Assembly (NCBI GenBank): GCA_035274465.1
Contig: DATEOF010000103.1
Location: 1-64,000, forward strand
DNA: 64,000 bases
From: JADGRF01 sp035274465
GTDB lineage: Bacteria; Myxococcota_A; Polyangia; Polyangiales; JAFGIB01
Direction of reading: 5' to 3'
Each line of letters begins with the position of its first letter. Position 1 is the stretch's first letter. Below the pieces are notes generated by a model. That model searched no databases, was not told where the DNA came from, and was given only the letters and a program-made list of their open reading frames with translations. Below, in pieces: positions 34,861 through 44,441 of the stretch. The translations under genes and the position numbers were made by a program.

Positions 34861-36030
34861 CTATTCGACGAGGTCCAGCATGTAGCCGTCGAGGTCCTTC
34901 GCGACGACCAACACACGGTTACCGTAGAAGTCGCTGCGGCTTGGCGGGCTCACAATCGTTCCGCCGGCCGCGACCACCTTATCTGCCATGGCACTGGCAT
35001 TGGGGACACTTATGACTACCTTGACCGGATTGTCCTTGGCGTTGCGCGCCGGAGACCAAGTTTGCAACACGATGGCCATTCCCTGCCCATATCTGACTGT
35101 GTACTCCGCGACAGTTCCCGAACCGCCTGAGTCCGTGATCGGATAGGAGCCGAGACTCTCATCCACCATGCCCAGAGAGGTATAGAACTTTCGCGCGGCT
35201 GCGGCGTCGCTGATGACGAAGCCCATCGCCACGATGTACGGAACTTCAATATTGCCAGCGTCATCGTCGAAGCTGGTTCCCAGCTCTTGAATGTACGTGT
35301 CGGGACCATCGAATAGGAGGTAACCAAAGTTCAAGCGCTGGACGTACCCGGGATACCTCGAAGCAGCCGCGGCGATCGGCGCCGTTTCCTTCACCTGCCA
35401 GATCAGCTTTGCCGTGATTTTGCGCGTGTTGCGCATGTCGTCGAAGTCCATGAGCGACAAGCGCGCGCCTCGCATCGCTTGATTGCTGAAGAGCACCGTC
35501 TCCGTCCAACCGTCACGCTTGAAAGACTCGTTCTCCACCTCCATGTTCATGACGTCTTTGAAGTAATCCTTGGCCGCTGGCACGTCGGACACGCCGATTC
35601 CGAAGCCCCAAATCTGCGGCGACTCGACCGGAGGAGGCACATCGCGTTCGGTCGGCTGGCCTGCCGTGCCGCCGATCCCGCCAGCGGCCCCGCTCGAGCC
35701 CCCATTGGTGGCAGCGCGTGCGCCAGCGGTGACGCCGCCATCAGCTGCCGCGTTCGCTCCACTTGCACCCTGCTCGCCTGCATCGCCGACGGGGGCGCCG
35801 GCCCGACTGCCTGCAACCAAAGCATCTTCGGCAACGGACCCGCCAGCTGGTGCACCGGCAAGACCCGAGCCGGTCGTGCCCATTGGAGGCGCTGTCTGTC
35901 CCGCGGCGCTGTCAGGAGCGCTCATGCCTGGCGCAGACGCTGCTGCTACGCCGGAAGGTGTCTTGCCACAGCCGGTGTTCACGGCGGCGCTGCAGAGAAT
36001 TGCCACTCCCCATGCGCGTGCTCTTTTCAT
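34861..36030 (-). CDS. Double VOC-domain (glyoxalase-fold) lipoprotein A
   Basis: The 389-residue protein has a leader ending in VNTGC, a long Ala/Gly/Pro-rich spacer to about residue 135, then two VOC domains: IWGFGIGVSDVPAAKDYFKD to about residue 245 and VPYIVAMGFVISDAAAARKF to the end (VVAKDLDGYMLDLVE). VOC proteins bind metals and catalyse glyoxalase, dioxygenase or fosfomycin-type reactions, or simply bind ligands. The first-strand metal His is not evident in either domain, while the last-strand Glu position is kept, so it may be a binding protein. It is anchored outside the cytoplasm. It diverges from lipoprotein B, with box copy 2 between them. Confidence 0.85.
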   Translation of the reverse strand: MKRARAWGVAILCSAAVNTGCGKTPSGVAAASAPGMSAPDSAAGQTAPPMGTTGSGLAGAPAGGSVAEDALVAGSRAGAPVGDAGEQGASGANAAADGGVTAGARAATNGGSSGAAGGIGGTAGQPTERDVPPPVESPQIWGFGIGVSDVPAAKDYFKDVMNMEVENESFKRDGWTETVLFSNQAMRGARLSLMDFDDMRNTRKITAKLIWQVKETAPIAAAASRYPGYVQRLNFGYLLFDGPDTYIQELGTSFDDDAGNIEVPYIVAMGFVISDAAAARKFYTSLGMVDESLGSYPITDSGGSGTVAEYTVRYGQGMAIVLQTWSPARNAKDNPVKVVISVPNASAMADKVVAAGGTIVSPPSRSDFYGNRVLVVAKDLDGYMLDLVE

Positions 36031-36394
36031 TACCTCTTACCTCTCGTCTTAGGCGCGACCGCGCGACCGCGGACCGTTCTTGGGCTGTGTGCGGCGTGGG
36101 CAACCCGCGCTTCTGATGCTCTGCATGAAGCACGAGCAGAATTTCAGGCGCCACGAGTGTGGGGCTCGACGCAGTGCAGCCAGCGACCGGAACTGATAGC
36201 GAGCAAGCCTGCTGCGGACTTGGACGATTTTGACATCTGCCGCGCCTTCGGAGGTCCGCAGAATGAACGCGCGCGCGGCACGGAGGCGGCGACGGCTCTC
36301 GTGCACGCACGCGAGCATGTCAATTACGTTCAAGTCTTTGCGCCGAATTTTCAGTATTGGAACCGACGATAGACAGTTGAGTGGAGGTCAATTC
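36031..36394. promoter_or_regulatory. Divergent promoter region of the two VOC lipoprotein genes
   Basis: These 364 bases separate the two divergent VOC lipoprotein starts and hold no supported gene. Box copy 2 lies at 36317-36334. GTGGAGG at 36381-36387 is the ribosome binding site of lipoprotein B. The box is about 60 bases before the B start and about 290 bases from the A start. Confidence 0.6.
36317..36334 (+). promoter_or_regulatory. 18-bp repeated box, copy 2 (ATGTCAATTACGTTCAAG)
   Basis: It matches copies 1 and 3 at 17 of 18 positions, with A in place of T at position 10, which lies between the two TCAA half-sites. It sits in the divergent region between the two VOC lipoprotein genes, in the same orientation relative to lipoprotein B as the other copies have to their downstream genes. 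Confidence 0.75.
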
Positions 36395-37456
36395 ATGCAA
36401 TGGGCTCGAATGGCGCGCGCGCTACTTTGTTCGTACGGTGCGCTCGCGAGTTGGGGCTGCGCCGATGACGAGGATCAGCCTCGCCCGGTAGTCCTCGTCG
36501 CGAAGCCGCAGCAGGCAGGCACTTTGGGTGTCGCGCCAACAACGTCATCGCCGGCCGCGGGTGCGAGTCCGGCTGGCGGCGGTGCAGCGGGCCATGCCGC
36601 CTGGGCTGGGGCGACGACCCAGCCAGCCACGGCTGGCGCGCCATCACCTGCGGCAATGCAAGGGGCTGCGGGCAGCATGGGCATCGCCCCACCCGCCATG
36701 ACTCCACCGAGCCCAACCACACCACCAGCCGCGGCCATTCAGACACCGTCGGTATCGTTCGCCGTATCTGATCTCGACAAGTCGGTCGCGTTCTACACTG
36801 GACCCATGGGAATGACTCGGGTCGCCGAAATCACATACGCTGATCGAGTCGAAGTGGTGTTGAAAGCCCATGCCGGGCCGGCCCTATTTGGCCTGATGAA
36901 GTACACCGATGGGAGCTCGCGAAACGTCAAGAATGTTCCTGCGAAGCTGATCTTCGCGGTTACAGACACCCAGGCGACTGCGCAGAGCATAACCGCGGCC
37001 GGCTACAAGTTTCAGATTCCGGGAATCATCGCGAGTGATCCGGATGGCTACGGCGCAGAACTGCTCGCTCAGCCCGGCGCTGATCGGAGCATCGTCGCAG
37101 TCGGGCTGTTCGTCAGTGAGTACATGAAATCGATCGACTTCTACGTTAAAGCGCTGGGAATGATGGCCGCGCAGGACACGGGTGTCGGGGGCTTCATGGA
37201 GAAAGTCATGATCGGCGGCGGCCTTGCGCATGGAATTTTGATCATGCATTACGACGACGGGGTCCCACGTAACTACAAGGACAATCCCGTCATTCTATCG
37301 TTCGCGGTACCTGACGCGGCAGCCGCACTGATGCGAGTCGAAACTTCGGGGCAGAAGATCGTGGCTCAGCCGATGCCCGTAACAGCTCTGGCGAACGCAC
37401 GTGTGGGGGTCGCGAAGGATCCAGACGGCTACATGTTACAGTTCGTACAGCGTTGA
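36395..37456 (+). CDS. Double VOC-domain (glyoxalase-fold) lipoprotein B
   Basis: From the ATG at 36395, with GGAGG seven bases upstream, the protein is 353 residues. The leader MQWARMARALLCSYGALASW ends in a lipobox Cys, followed by an Ala/Gly/Pro/Thr spacer to about residue 120. VOC domain 1 starts SVSFAVSDLDKSVAFYTGPM and ends SDPDGYGAELLAQ; domain 2 starts VAVGLFVSEYMKSIDFYVKA and ends VAKDPDGYMLQFVQR. As in lipoprotein A, first-strand His ligands are not seen, but the closing Glu or Gln positions are. The frame is open 55 codons upstream, but only this start gives a leader. Its 3' end is related to the remnant at 31885-31956. Confidence 0.86.
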   Translation: MQWARMARALLCSYGALASWGCADDEDQPRPVVLVAKPQQAGTLGVAPTTSSPAAGASPAGGGAAGHAAWAGATTQPATAGAPSPAAMQGAAGSMGIAPPAMTPPSPTTPPAAAIQTPSVSFAVSDLDKSVAFYTGPMGMTRVAEITYADRVEVVLKAHAGPALFGLMKYTDGSSRNVKNVPAKLIFAVTDTQATAQSITAAGYKFQIPGIIASDPDGYGAELLAQPGADRSIVAVGLFVSEYMKSIDFYVKALGMMAAQDTGVGGFMEKVMIGGGLAHGILIMHYDDGVPRNYKDNPVILSFAVPDAAAALMRVETSGQKIVAQPMPVTALANARVGVAKDPDGYMLQFVQR

Positions 37457-37541
37457 TATGTGCGAGGCACGCGCGCATCTCGCCACATGCCATTCGTGCG
37501 GACCAGGAGCCCGGTCTCGCCTCTGCAGGCCTTCTCCCGTC

Positions 37542-40500
37542 TCATGAGAGATCGTTGGCGTCGGAGGCATCTGATCGTGCACTCGAGTCGGTCGTGAGCC
37601 CCGGCGCCCGCCCGCACAGCGCCGCTGCGACCGGCTCCAGCAAGGCCGGATCGACTGCGACCCGCTGATCCCGATCGCACTCCACGATCACGCCTCCGAC
37701 GACGACGAGTTCGCCATTGTTCCAGGTGCTGAGCACGAACCCTCGTTGCAGCTCGTGATCGTCGCTGCTCTGCGCGGAATCGACGAATACCGACGCGGCC
37801 GGTTCCGGCTCTGTCGAATCGATCGCCGCCGTATCCGGCTCTTCTTCCTCGGCTACAAAGCGCAGGCGCAGCAAGTCATTCCTTAAGCGCTCATACGCCG
37901 CAGCACTTGGTTCGCCACCGCCAGTCGCCGCTGCCCGCTCGAGTCGATTACCTCGCAATAGGTACAAGTAACCAACGCGCGCGCGTGCGGCGCTCAAGAT
38001 GACGGCCAGGGCGGCGTCAGCACGGCTCGATGCTGTCACCACCGCAGCGATTGCGCGTTGGGTCGCGGTAGTGATTGCGAAGGCGGCCTGCTCGGATTGC
38101 GACGAAGCCGGCTTGGGCGGCCGCAGGCTGATTGCTACTGCCGCCGTGCTGAGCCGTTCACCCCGCGCGATCAAGCTTTGGTTCTTCGCCTCCCGGAATC
38201 GCCGCGCCATCTCTCCGGAGTGGCGCTCGAATGTAACTGCATCGCGCATCATGAACGCGACTTCGGCGCGAGCTTGGTGCAACAAGCCGATGAGCATCGG
38301 TTGATCCTCTCCGCCATGCTCCGCGAGCATCGCGTCAAGGAGCTCCACCGCCCGCGCATGGTTTCCGAGCCCCGCCTCGGCCAATGCGAGCTGACGTTGC
38401 GGTTCCAGGTAATGCCCGACAATTCGCCGCACGTCGCTGCCGGCGCGCGAAAGCAGCTCACTCGTATAAGCCTTGGCGCGCGCGTGCTCGCCCACCGCGT
38501 TCAGCGCATTGGCGAACCCGAAGCAGGCCCGAAATATCTGCCAGGCGCTTGACTCGTCGCGAGTCATCAGCTCGGCAAGAATGCTTTCGAACAAGGGAAT
38601 CGCACGGGCAGGCTGGCCGCGCAACATCAGATGCGACGCGCGCGCAACCTCGGCATACACTCGTAGACTTGGATGGTCCTTGGACCTGCGCGCGAGCTGC
38701 TCGTGGATCGTGCGCACGGCCTGTGTATTGCCGCAGCGGATCTCGCTGTCCAGCAACAGGACTGGCCAGAAGATCTCGGCTTGCCAGGTCGTGCTGCCCT
38801 GGACCGCGAACAGTTCGACGCGCTCGCGATATCGCTGGACGGCCTCCGATTCGCCACGGAACGCGTGGTGCAGCATGCGCACCTCGTCCGCGGCCATCGC
38901 CCAGAGCCGCACATCCAACGTCTCCATCTCGCGAGCGACCTCCAGCGCGCGCGTACCAAACTCGTAGGGATAGACGCAGCCCAGCGAGAACAAGATGCCG
39001 CCGTACATCGCTTTCCAATGAGCGTCGCCCAAGGCCTTCTTGATCGCGGGATCTGGGAAGTCGCTACGCAGTTTCTCGAGCAGTTCGCGAGCCGAGTCCT
39101 CCCTCCCCGCGCTCATCAGGTACTGCGCATTCGCGAAGTCGAAGATCAGCGAAGCGATGTGGTTTTGACCAAACAATTTTAGCGGTCGCAGCTTTTCGGT
39201 GAAGCGCTGCACCGCCGGGAGATCGAACACGATATTCTGCGTGCCGACCGACGCAGGCACCAGAGCGCAGAAGCTCTCGATGGACTCAATCAAGCTGAAC
39301 TGTAGCCCTCGGAGCCGTTGCCAAGCGAAACGCGAAGCACCGACCCCCAGCCCCAAAGCGAGCGCGAACTTCGCCGGCAGGTAGCGGCTCAGCCTGCCAG
39401 CGAGCCCCAAGCCGGTGAGCTCGAGTCCAAGATCGATCGCGCGTTCCCCGTGCTCAAGGGTGACCCGCCAGTCGACGAAGAACGCCAGCGGCATGAGCGG
39501 AAAGAGCAGACGGGCAATCTCGTACCTGGAGCGACCCTGCTTCTCGTAGAGCGAAAGCGCCGTCTCGATCGCGCGCACCACCTGCTCCACGTCCTCGACG
39601 CCCTGATGCTGCAAGAATCCGCGAGCGGCCCGCATCATCAAGTCGGCGCCCTCCGTCTCTGCGCCCGCATTCAACAGATGTCGGGCAGCCTCGACTTGAA
39701 CCTCCACGCCTTGCTCACCGCGAAGAAGCAGCATGCGCGCAGCCTTGAGGCTCAGCGACTTGCGTCGCGCTTCATCGATCTGCTCGAGGATCACCTGGCG
39801 CAATGTGGGTTGGCGGAAGGCGTAGCTGCCGCCTTCGATGAGTAGTATCTGATCCGTCACCAACTCATCGAGCGCGCCGTAGGTGTCGCGCTCGGCCAGG
39901 CCGCCGATCAGAATGCATTGCTCGAGTGGCACGCGCTTGCCGTGCACGCTCAGCGCTTCGCACAATGCACGCGCCTGCACGCTGAGCGCGGCGAGCTTCT
40001 CCTGGATCAATTCCTCGGTCCGGCTCGGGAGCTCGTGGTCGTCGATGTCGAGCGGAAGCACCCAGGAGCCGCCCACGTACTTGACCACTCCGCGCTTGAC
40101 CATCAGCTGAGCGAGGTCCATGTAGTGTTGCGGATTGCCGCCGCTCTTGTCGAACAGCTGCTTGGCCAGCCGGCCAGTGTTGGCCGCGTGTCCGAACAGT
40201 GAGCTCACGAGCTCGTCGCAGGCAGGTTGGCCGAGGGGAGCGAGCTTGAGGCAAGCCGCGCGCTTACGCAGGACTCGGACCGGGATGGGCGAGAGCGCAT
40301 CTTCACCAGTGCGCAGCGCGACTATCAAGGCGAGTCGCGCGCGCTGCGCCTCATAACCGAGCGCGGCGAGGAACGCTGCGGAGTTGTCGTCGGCGGCCTG
40401 CAGATTATCCACGGCGACGAGCACGGTTCGTTCCGATGCCAGTGAGATGAACCATTCGTGCAGCGCGGTCTGCAAGCGTGCTCGCCGCTCCCCGGGATCC

Positions 40501-41684
40501 TCGGGTAGCTCTACGCTCGCAGGTGTTTCCAGCTTCGCCGCCAGAGAGCCGTCCAAATGCGCGAGCAGAGATGACGACGTGCTCGCGGCTGCGCGCGCGC
40601 GGTCGCCCAGAGCGTCGATCAGCTGGACGGCGAGCTCGATCACGACGCCGAACGGCCGCGAGCTGATCTCCGCGTCGGCGCGCAGAACGACCGCACCTCG
40701 CAACTGGGTCTGCAGCGCGACCTCCTGAAGCAACCGAGTCCTGCCGATACCGGACGGTCCTTCGATCAGCATCTGTGTGCCACCGCCAGCGAACGCACGC
40801 TCAATCCGCTGGAGTAGCCAGCGCTGCTCGTCCTCGCGTCCCACGAGCGGCCCGCTCGAGAGGTAGGCGTCGGCGGCCTGCTCGTGCTCCTCGGGCTCGA
40901 GGTGCGCGATGCCGGTCAACTCGTCGATGACCTGCGCCGCATTCGCGGGCCGCGACAGCGGGTCTTGGCGCAATAGCGCGAGCACGAGCGCGTCGAGCGC
41001 CGGCGGAACGTCAGAGGCAAACTTCGATGGAGGCGGCGGGGCGAGCTGCCACGCGCGCGGCAAGTCCTGCACCGAACGCGCCGGATACGCGTGTCGACCC
41101 GTGAGCAGCCAATACGCCAACGCCCCCAGCGCAAAGAGGTCCGTTCGCTGATCGAGTGGCAGCCGGCGCAATGTCTCGGGCGCCATGCAGGGCGGCGTGC
41201 CTACGAGCTGCGACGCGTTTCCGAAGGACGACAGCGCGCCGAAGTCGATCAGCTTGACGCGGCCGTCGCCAGTCAGCCGAACGTTGCGTGGCGAAATGTC
41301 ACGGTGCACGAGCCGGTGGCTGTGGATCAACGCGAGCGACGACGCGACATCGCGCAGGTGTTTGCATGCGTTGTGGACCGGCGTCGGCGCGCGCTCCTGC
41401 AGGTCGCCGCCGTCCAGCAGCTCCATGGTGTAGTAGGGGCCGTGCTCGGCCAAACCATAGTCGTATACCTCGATGATGCGCGGGTGCTTGAGCCGCAGCA
41501 GCGTGTGGTACTCGCGCTCGAACAGCGCCTCGAGCATGCTGCGCTTGCCGCCGAGCGCGGACGGGGAGAGTCGCTTCAGCGCGACCATGCGGCTCGTGAC
41601 TGAATCGCGTGCGCGGCACACGGTGGCAGTGCCACCTGAGCCGATCTCCTCGATGATTTCATAGCGGCCGACACGCGGGCCCAT
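37542..41684 (-). CDS. Ser/Thr protein kinase fused to AAA ATPase and helical repeats (PknK-like)
   Basis: The 1380-residue protein begins with a Hanks-type kinase: GSGGTATVC (15-23), catalytic Lys 37 in VALKRL, HRDISPRN with Asp 129, DFG (147-149) and APE (168-170). An AAA_16-type ATPase starts at PLVGREDEQRWLLQRIERAF; its Walker A is GPSGIGRT (309-316), with Arg where Lys is expected, and VLVAVDNLQAADD acts as Walker B. The rest (about 560-1280) is TPR-like helical repeat with a degenerate C-terminal region. Such proteins are typical of myxobacterial signalling. It is divergent from the lactone oxidase operon and convergent with VOC lipoprotein B, in the middle of the 18-bp box region. Confidence 0.93.
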   Translation of the reverse strand: MGPRVGRYEIIEEIGSGGTATVCRARDSVTSRMVALKRLSPSALGGKRSMLEALFEREYHTLLRLKHPRIIEVYDYGLAEHGPYYTMELLDGGDLQERAPTPVHNACKHLRDVASSLALIHSHRLVHRDISPRNVRLTGDGRVKLIDFGALSSFGNASQLVGTPPCMAPETLRRLPLDQRTDLFALGALAYWLLTGRHAYPARSVQDLPRAWQLAPPPPSKFASDVPPALDALVLALLRQDPLSRPANAAQVIDELTGIAHLEPEEHEQAADAYLSSGPLVGREDEQRWLLQRIERAFAGGGTQMLIEGPSGIGRTRLLQEVALQTQLRGAVVLRADAEISSRPFGVVIELAVQLIDALGDRARAAASTSSSLLAHLDGSLAAKLETPASVELPEDPGERRARLQTALHEWFISLASERTVLVAVDNLQAADDNSAAFLAALGYEAQRARLALIVALRTGEDALSPIPVRVLRKRAACLKLAPLGQPACDELVSSLFGHAANTGRLAKQLFDKSGGNPQHYMDLAQLMVKRGVVKYVGGSWVLPLDIDDHELPSRTEELIQEKLAALSVQARALCEALSVHGKRVPLEQCILIGGLAERDTYGALDELVTDQILLIEGGSYAFRQPTLRQVILEQIDEARRKSLSLKAARMLLLRGEQGVEVQVEAARHLLNAGAETEGADLMMRAARGFLQHQGVEDVEQVVRAIETALSLYEKQGRSRYEIARLLFPLMPLAFFVDWRVTLEHGERAIDLGLELTGLGLAGRLSRYLPAKFALALGLGVGASRFAWQRLRGLQFSLIESIESFCALVPASVGTQNIVFDLPAVQRFTEKLRPLKLFGQNHIASLIFDFANAQYLMSAGREDSARELLEKLRSDFPDPAIKKALGDAHWKAMYGGILFSLGCVYPYEFGTRALEVAREMETLDVRLWAMAADEVRMLHHAFRGESEAVQRYRERVELFAVQGSTTWQAEIFWPVLLLDSEIRCGNTQAVRTIHEQLARRSKDHPSLRVYAEVARASHLMLRGQPARAIPLFESILAELMTRDESSAWQIFRACFGFANALNAVGEHARAKAYTSELLSRAGSDVRRIVGHYLEPQRQLALAEAGLGNHARAVELLDAMLAEHGGEDQPMLIGLLHQARAEVAFMMRDAVTFERHSGEMARRFREAKNQSLIARGERLSTAAVAISLRPPKPASSQSEQAAFAITTATQRAIAAVVTASSRADAALAVILSAARARVGYLYLLRGNRLERAAATGGGEPSAAAYERLRNDLLRLRFVAEEEEPDTAAIDSTEPEPAASVFVDSAQSSDDHELQRGFVLSTWNNGELVVVGGVIVECDRDQRVAVDPALLEPVAAALCGRAPGLTTDSSARSDASDANDLS

Positions 41685-41896
41685 TGTTCGTCACCCTCTC
41701 AGGTTTGCGTTGGGATCATGTTCGCACATCGACCTCCCGGAACGGCGATCCCCCGAACGAGCGACTTCCTGGGCAGCGCGTTGGGCCGCGCACCCGACTA
41801 CATATGCCGCGCCCTGGCGACCGTTTGGCACACCCTCCGACCCTCGACGCGTGAGGTTTCGGACGAAGCACGTTCGTAGCCGCCGAGTCGTGCCCG

Positions 41897-41914
41897 ATGT
41901 CAATTTCGTTCAAG
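41897..41914 (+). promoter_or_regulatory. 18-bp repeated box, copy 3 (ATGTCAATTTCGTTCAAG)
   Basis: It is identical to copy 1 and lies 39 bases before the lactone oxidase start, in the divergent region shared with the kinase gene (starting at 41684). CACGGGGCCG follows the box, close to the GAACGGGGCCG that follows copy 1, which suggests that the copies come from one duplicated promoter. Confidence 0.75.
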
Positions 41915-41952
41915 CCACGGGGCCGTGCCCGCGGTAGGTGACGCACTGATCT

Positions 41953-43239
41953 ATGGACGATCGCAACGAGACGAGCACAACCGAATGGAGGAACTGGTCC
42001 GGCAGCGTACGGACGCATCCCGAGCGCGTAGTGCGGCCTCGCGGCATGCACGAGGTGCGCGATGCGGTGCGGCAGGCCCGCAAGATCAGGGTCGTGGGTG
42101 CGGGCCATTCGTTCGCGCCGCTGTGCGATACGCGGGACACGTTGTTGGACTTGAGTGATCTCCCAGGAACTCTGGAGCTCTCTGCCACGGGTGACAGCGC
42201 TTGGGCGCCCGCGAACTGGACCCTGGAACGAGTGACCACAGCGCTCTGGTCCGCCGGATTTTCGCTCTCGAATCAGGGCGATATCGACAGTCAGTCGATC
42301 GCCGGTGCGCTTGCGACGGGCACGCACGGTACAGGTGGCCAGCTCCAATGCTTGTCCGCACTTGCACGCGAGTTCCAAATGGTGCTCGCGGATGGTTCGC
42401 TGATCGAGTGCAGCCGGGCGTCACGGCCGCAGCTATTCGAGGCGCAACGCTTGTCGCTCGGTTTGCTCGGCGTGGTCGTGCGAGTTCGGCTCGACATAAT
42501 GCCAGCCTATGGCCTCGAGGAACGAGTTCGGAGCGTCGCCTGGAACGAGATCGTCGAGACCTACGATCAGCTGGCCGCAGAAAAGCGACACGCCGAGTTC
42601 TGGGCCTTTCCGTACTCGGAACAGGTGATCCTGAAGACGCTGCATCCCACGGCCGCCTTCGAGCCCTTGGAACCAACCGAAGAGGGTGAGACGATCTTTC
42701 GATTCATCTGCGAGACCACTGCGCGCTTTCCGCAGACTGCGGCAGCTCTGCAGCAGATGCTGACGAGCATCGTGCCGACGCGGACCCGGAGCGGACCTGC
42801 GCGCGCGATTTTTCCTACGAAGCGGACGGTTCGCTTCGAGGAGATGGAATATGAGGTGCCCCGAGCCGCCGGCCTCGCAGCGCTACAGGAAGCTCTGCGT
42901 TGGATTCGACGGCGCAATCTACCAGTGCCGGTACCGTTGGAGTACCGGTGCACCGCGGGCGACGATATCTGGCTCAGTCCCTTCAACAAGGGACCTGTGG
43001 CCAACATCTCGGCACATCAGTACATCAAGTTGCCGTGGGAATCGTTGTTCAAGGATCTCGAGAGCATCTTTCGCGCCCACGGTGGCCGGCCGCACTGGGG
43101 CAAGCGGCATTCGCTCACGGCAGCCGATGTGTTCGAGCTGTATCCGAAAGCTACAGACTTCTGTGCTGTGCGGGCCGAAGTCGATCCGGAGGACAAATTC
43201 GTCAACCCGTATTTGAGCGAGCTGTTTGCGCTGGCTTGA
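41953..43239 (+). CDS. FAD-dependent sugar-lactone oxidase (gulono-/arabinono-lactone oxidase type)
   Basis: The 428-residue protein belongs to the VAO/PCMH flavoprotein family. The FAD-binding domain has VVGAGHSFAPLC, in which the His is the usual site of covalent FAD attachment, then GDIDSQSIAGALATGTHGTG. The C-terminal ALO domain has GRPHWGKRHSLTA near the active site and ends DPEDKFVNPYLSELF. Relatives oxidise aldonolactones or alditols with O2, giving H2O2. It is the first gene of a four-gene plus-strand run (oxidase, PLP enzyme, VOC protein, AraC regulator) and lies just after box copy 3. The true substrate is not predictable. Confidence 0.9.
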   Translation: MDDRNETSTTEWRNWSGSVRTHPERVVRPRGMHEVRDAVRQARKIRVVGAGHSFAPLCDTRDTLLDLSDLPGTLELSATGDSAWAPANWTLERVTTALWSAGFSLSNQGDIDSQSIAGALATGTHGTGGQLQCLSALAREFQMVLADGSLIECSRASRPQLFEAQRLSLGLLGVVVRVRLDIMPAYGLEERVRSVAWNEIVETYDQLAAEKRHAEFWAFPYSEQVILKTLHPTAAFEPLEPTEEGETIFRFICETTARFPQTAAALQQMLTSIVPTRTRSGPARAIFPTKRTVRFEEMEYEVPRAAGLAALQEALRWIRRRNLPVPVPLEYRCTAGDDIWLSPFNKGPVANISAHQYIKLPWESLFKDLESIFRAHGGRPHWGKRHSLTAADVFELYPKATDFCAVRAEVDPEDKFVNPYLSELFALA

Positions 43240-43255
43240 GCTCACAACGTTATTC

Positions 43256-44392
43256 GTGTCTGACCCAGATCTACATCGCGAACTCCTGCATCGTGGTCGT
43301 TTCCGCGAGCACGCGAACACTCCCGTTCTCGTCTTGGATCGGGACGCCCTCGCACGGAACATCCGTGCCATGGCCGCGTTCGCGACTGCCAAGGGGATAG
43401 CGCTGAGACCACACGCAAAGACGCACAAAAGCGCGGATATCGCGCGCCTGCAGCTCGCGGCAGGGGCGCGCGGCGTATGCTGCGCGAAGCTCGGCGAGGC
43501 GGAAGCGCTCGCGGGGCACGGCATCGATGACATTCTCATCACTTCGCCGGTGGTCTCGGCGCCTGCCATTGCCCGGCTCGTGTCACTGCGGGCCAACTGC
43601 TCGCGCTTGAAGCTGGTCGTGGACCACCCCGCAAACGTCGCCGAGTTGTCCGCCGCGCTGGGCGATCTCGAACTCGAGGTTCTCATAGACATCGATCCGG
43701 GAATCCGTCGCACCGGTGTGACCAGCGGTGACGCTGCCTTGAAGCTGGCGCGAACGATCGCTGACACACGGAACCTCGTCTATCGGGGGGTACAGTTCTA
43801 CTGCGGAGCTCAGCAGCACGTGGCGACATTCGCCGAACGGCACGCCGCACTGCGCGATCGCACGCAGTATCTTCAATCGATCGTGAGTCTACTTGCCAAG
43901 AACGACGCACGGCCGGAGACTGTCAGCGGCGGTGGAACTGGTTCGCATTGCATCGATGCTGATCTGCACGTGATCAATGAGTTGCAGGCCGGCTCGTACA
44001 TATTCATGGATCGTCAGTACGCAGACTGCGATCTCACAGGACAAGGCTGGCAGCCGTTCGAGTATGCTTTGTTCGTCGAGGCCCGCGTGGTAAGCGCGAA
44101 CCACCGGGGTATCGCGACGATCGACGCGGGCTTCAAGGCACTCTCGACTGATGGCGGTGCGCCGGCGATTCTGAGCGGTGCCCCGGCGGGTGCATCCTTT
44201 CACTTCATGGGCGACGAGCATGCGGCGATCGTCGATCCAGGAGCATCCCACGAGTGGCAGATTGGCGAGCTGGTGCGTCTCGCGGTTCCGCACTGCGATC
44301 CCACCGTAAATCTCTACGACGCCTATCATGTCGTGAGTGGCGACACGCTGATCGACATATGGCATGTGACGGCGCGGGGAGTCAGCCGTTGA
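43256..44392 (+). CDS. DSD1-family PLP enzyme, D-threonine aldolase-like
   Basis: The protein of about 378 residues is a fold-III (alanine-racemase-like) PLP enzyme. The N-terminal barrel begins TPVLVLDRDALARNIRAMA and has LRPHAKTHKS, which holds the PLP-binding Lys. VSGGGTGSH binds phosphate. Near the C-terminus VPHCDPTVNLYD gives an H-x-D metal pair, as in D-threonine aldolases, whereas D-serine dehydratases have H-x-C. This favours cleavage of D-beta-hydroxy amino acids to glycine and an aldehyde. The start is uncertain: GTG at 43256 fits the family length, but a TTG at 43226 overlapping the oxidase gene is also open. Confidence 0.88.
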   Translation: MSDPDLHRELLHRGRFREHANTPVLVLDRDALARNIRAMAAFATAKGIALRPHAKTHKSADIARLQLAAGARGVCCAKLGEAEALAGHGIDDILITSPVVSAPAIARLVSLRANCSRLKLVVDHPANVAELSAALGDLELEVLIDIDPGIRRTGVTSGDAALKLARTIADTRNLVYRGVQFYCGAQQHVATFAERHAALRDRTQYLQSIVSLLAKNDARPETVSGGGTGSHCIDADLHVINELQAGSYIFMDRQYADCDLTGQGWQPFEYALFVEARVVSANHRGIATIDAGFKALSTDGGAPAILSGAPAGASFHFMGDEHAAIVDPGASHEWQIGELVRLAVPHCDPTVNLYDAYHVVSGDTLIDIWHVTARGVSR

Positions 44393-44441
44393 GACATGGA
44401 GATGGCACGATTCGCCGTAGCCCAGAAGTCGAGGAGGACAC

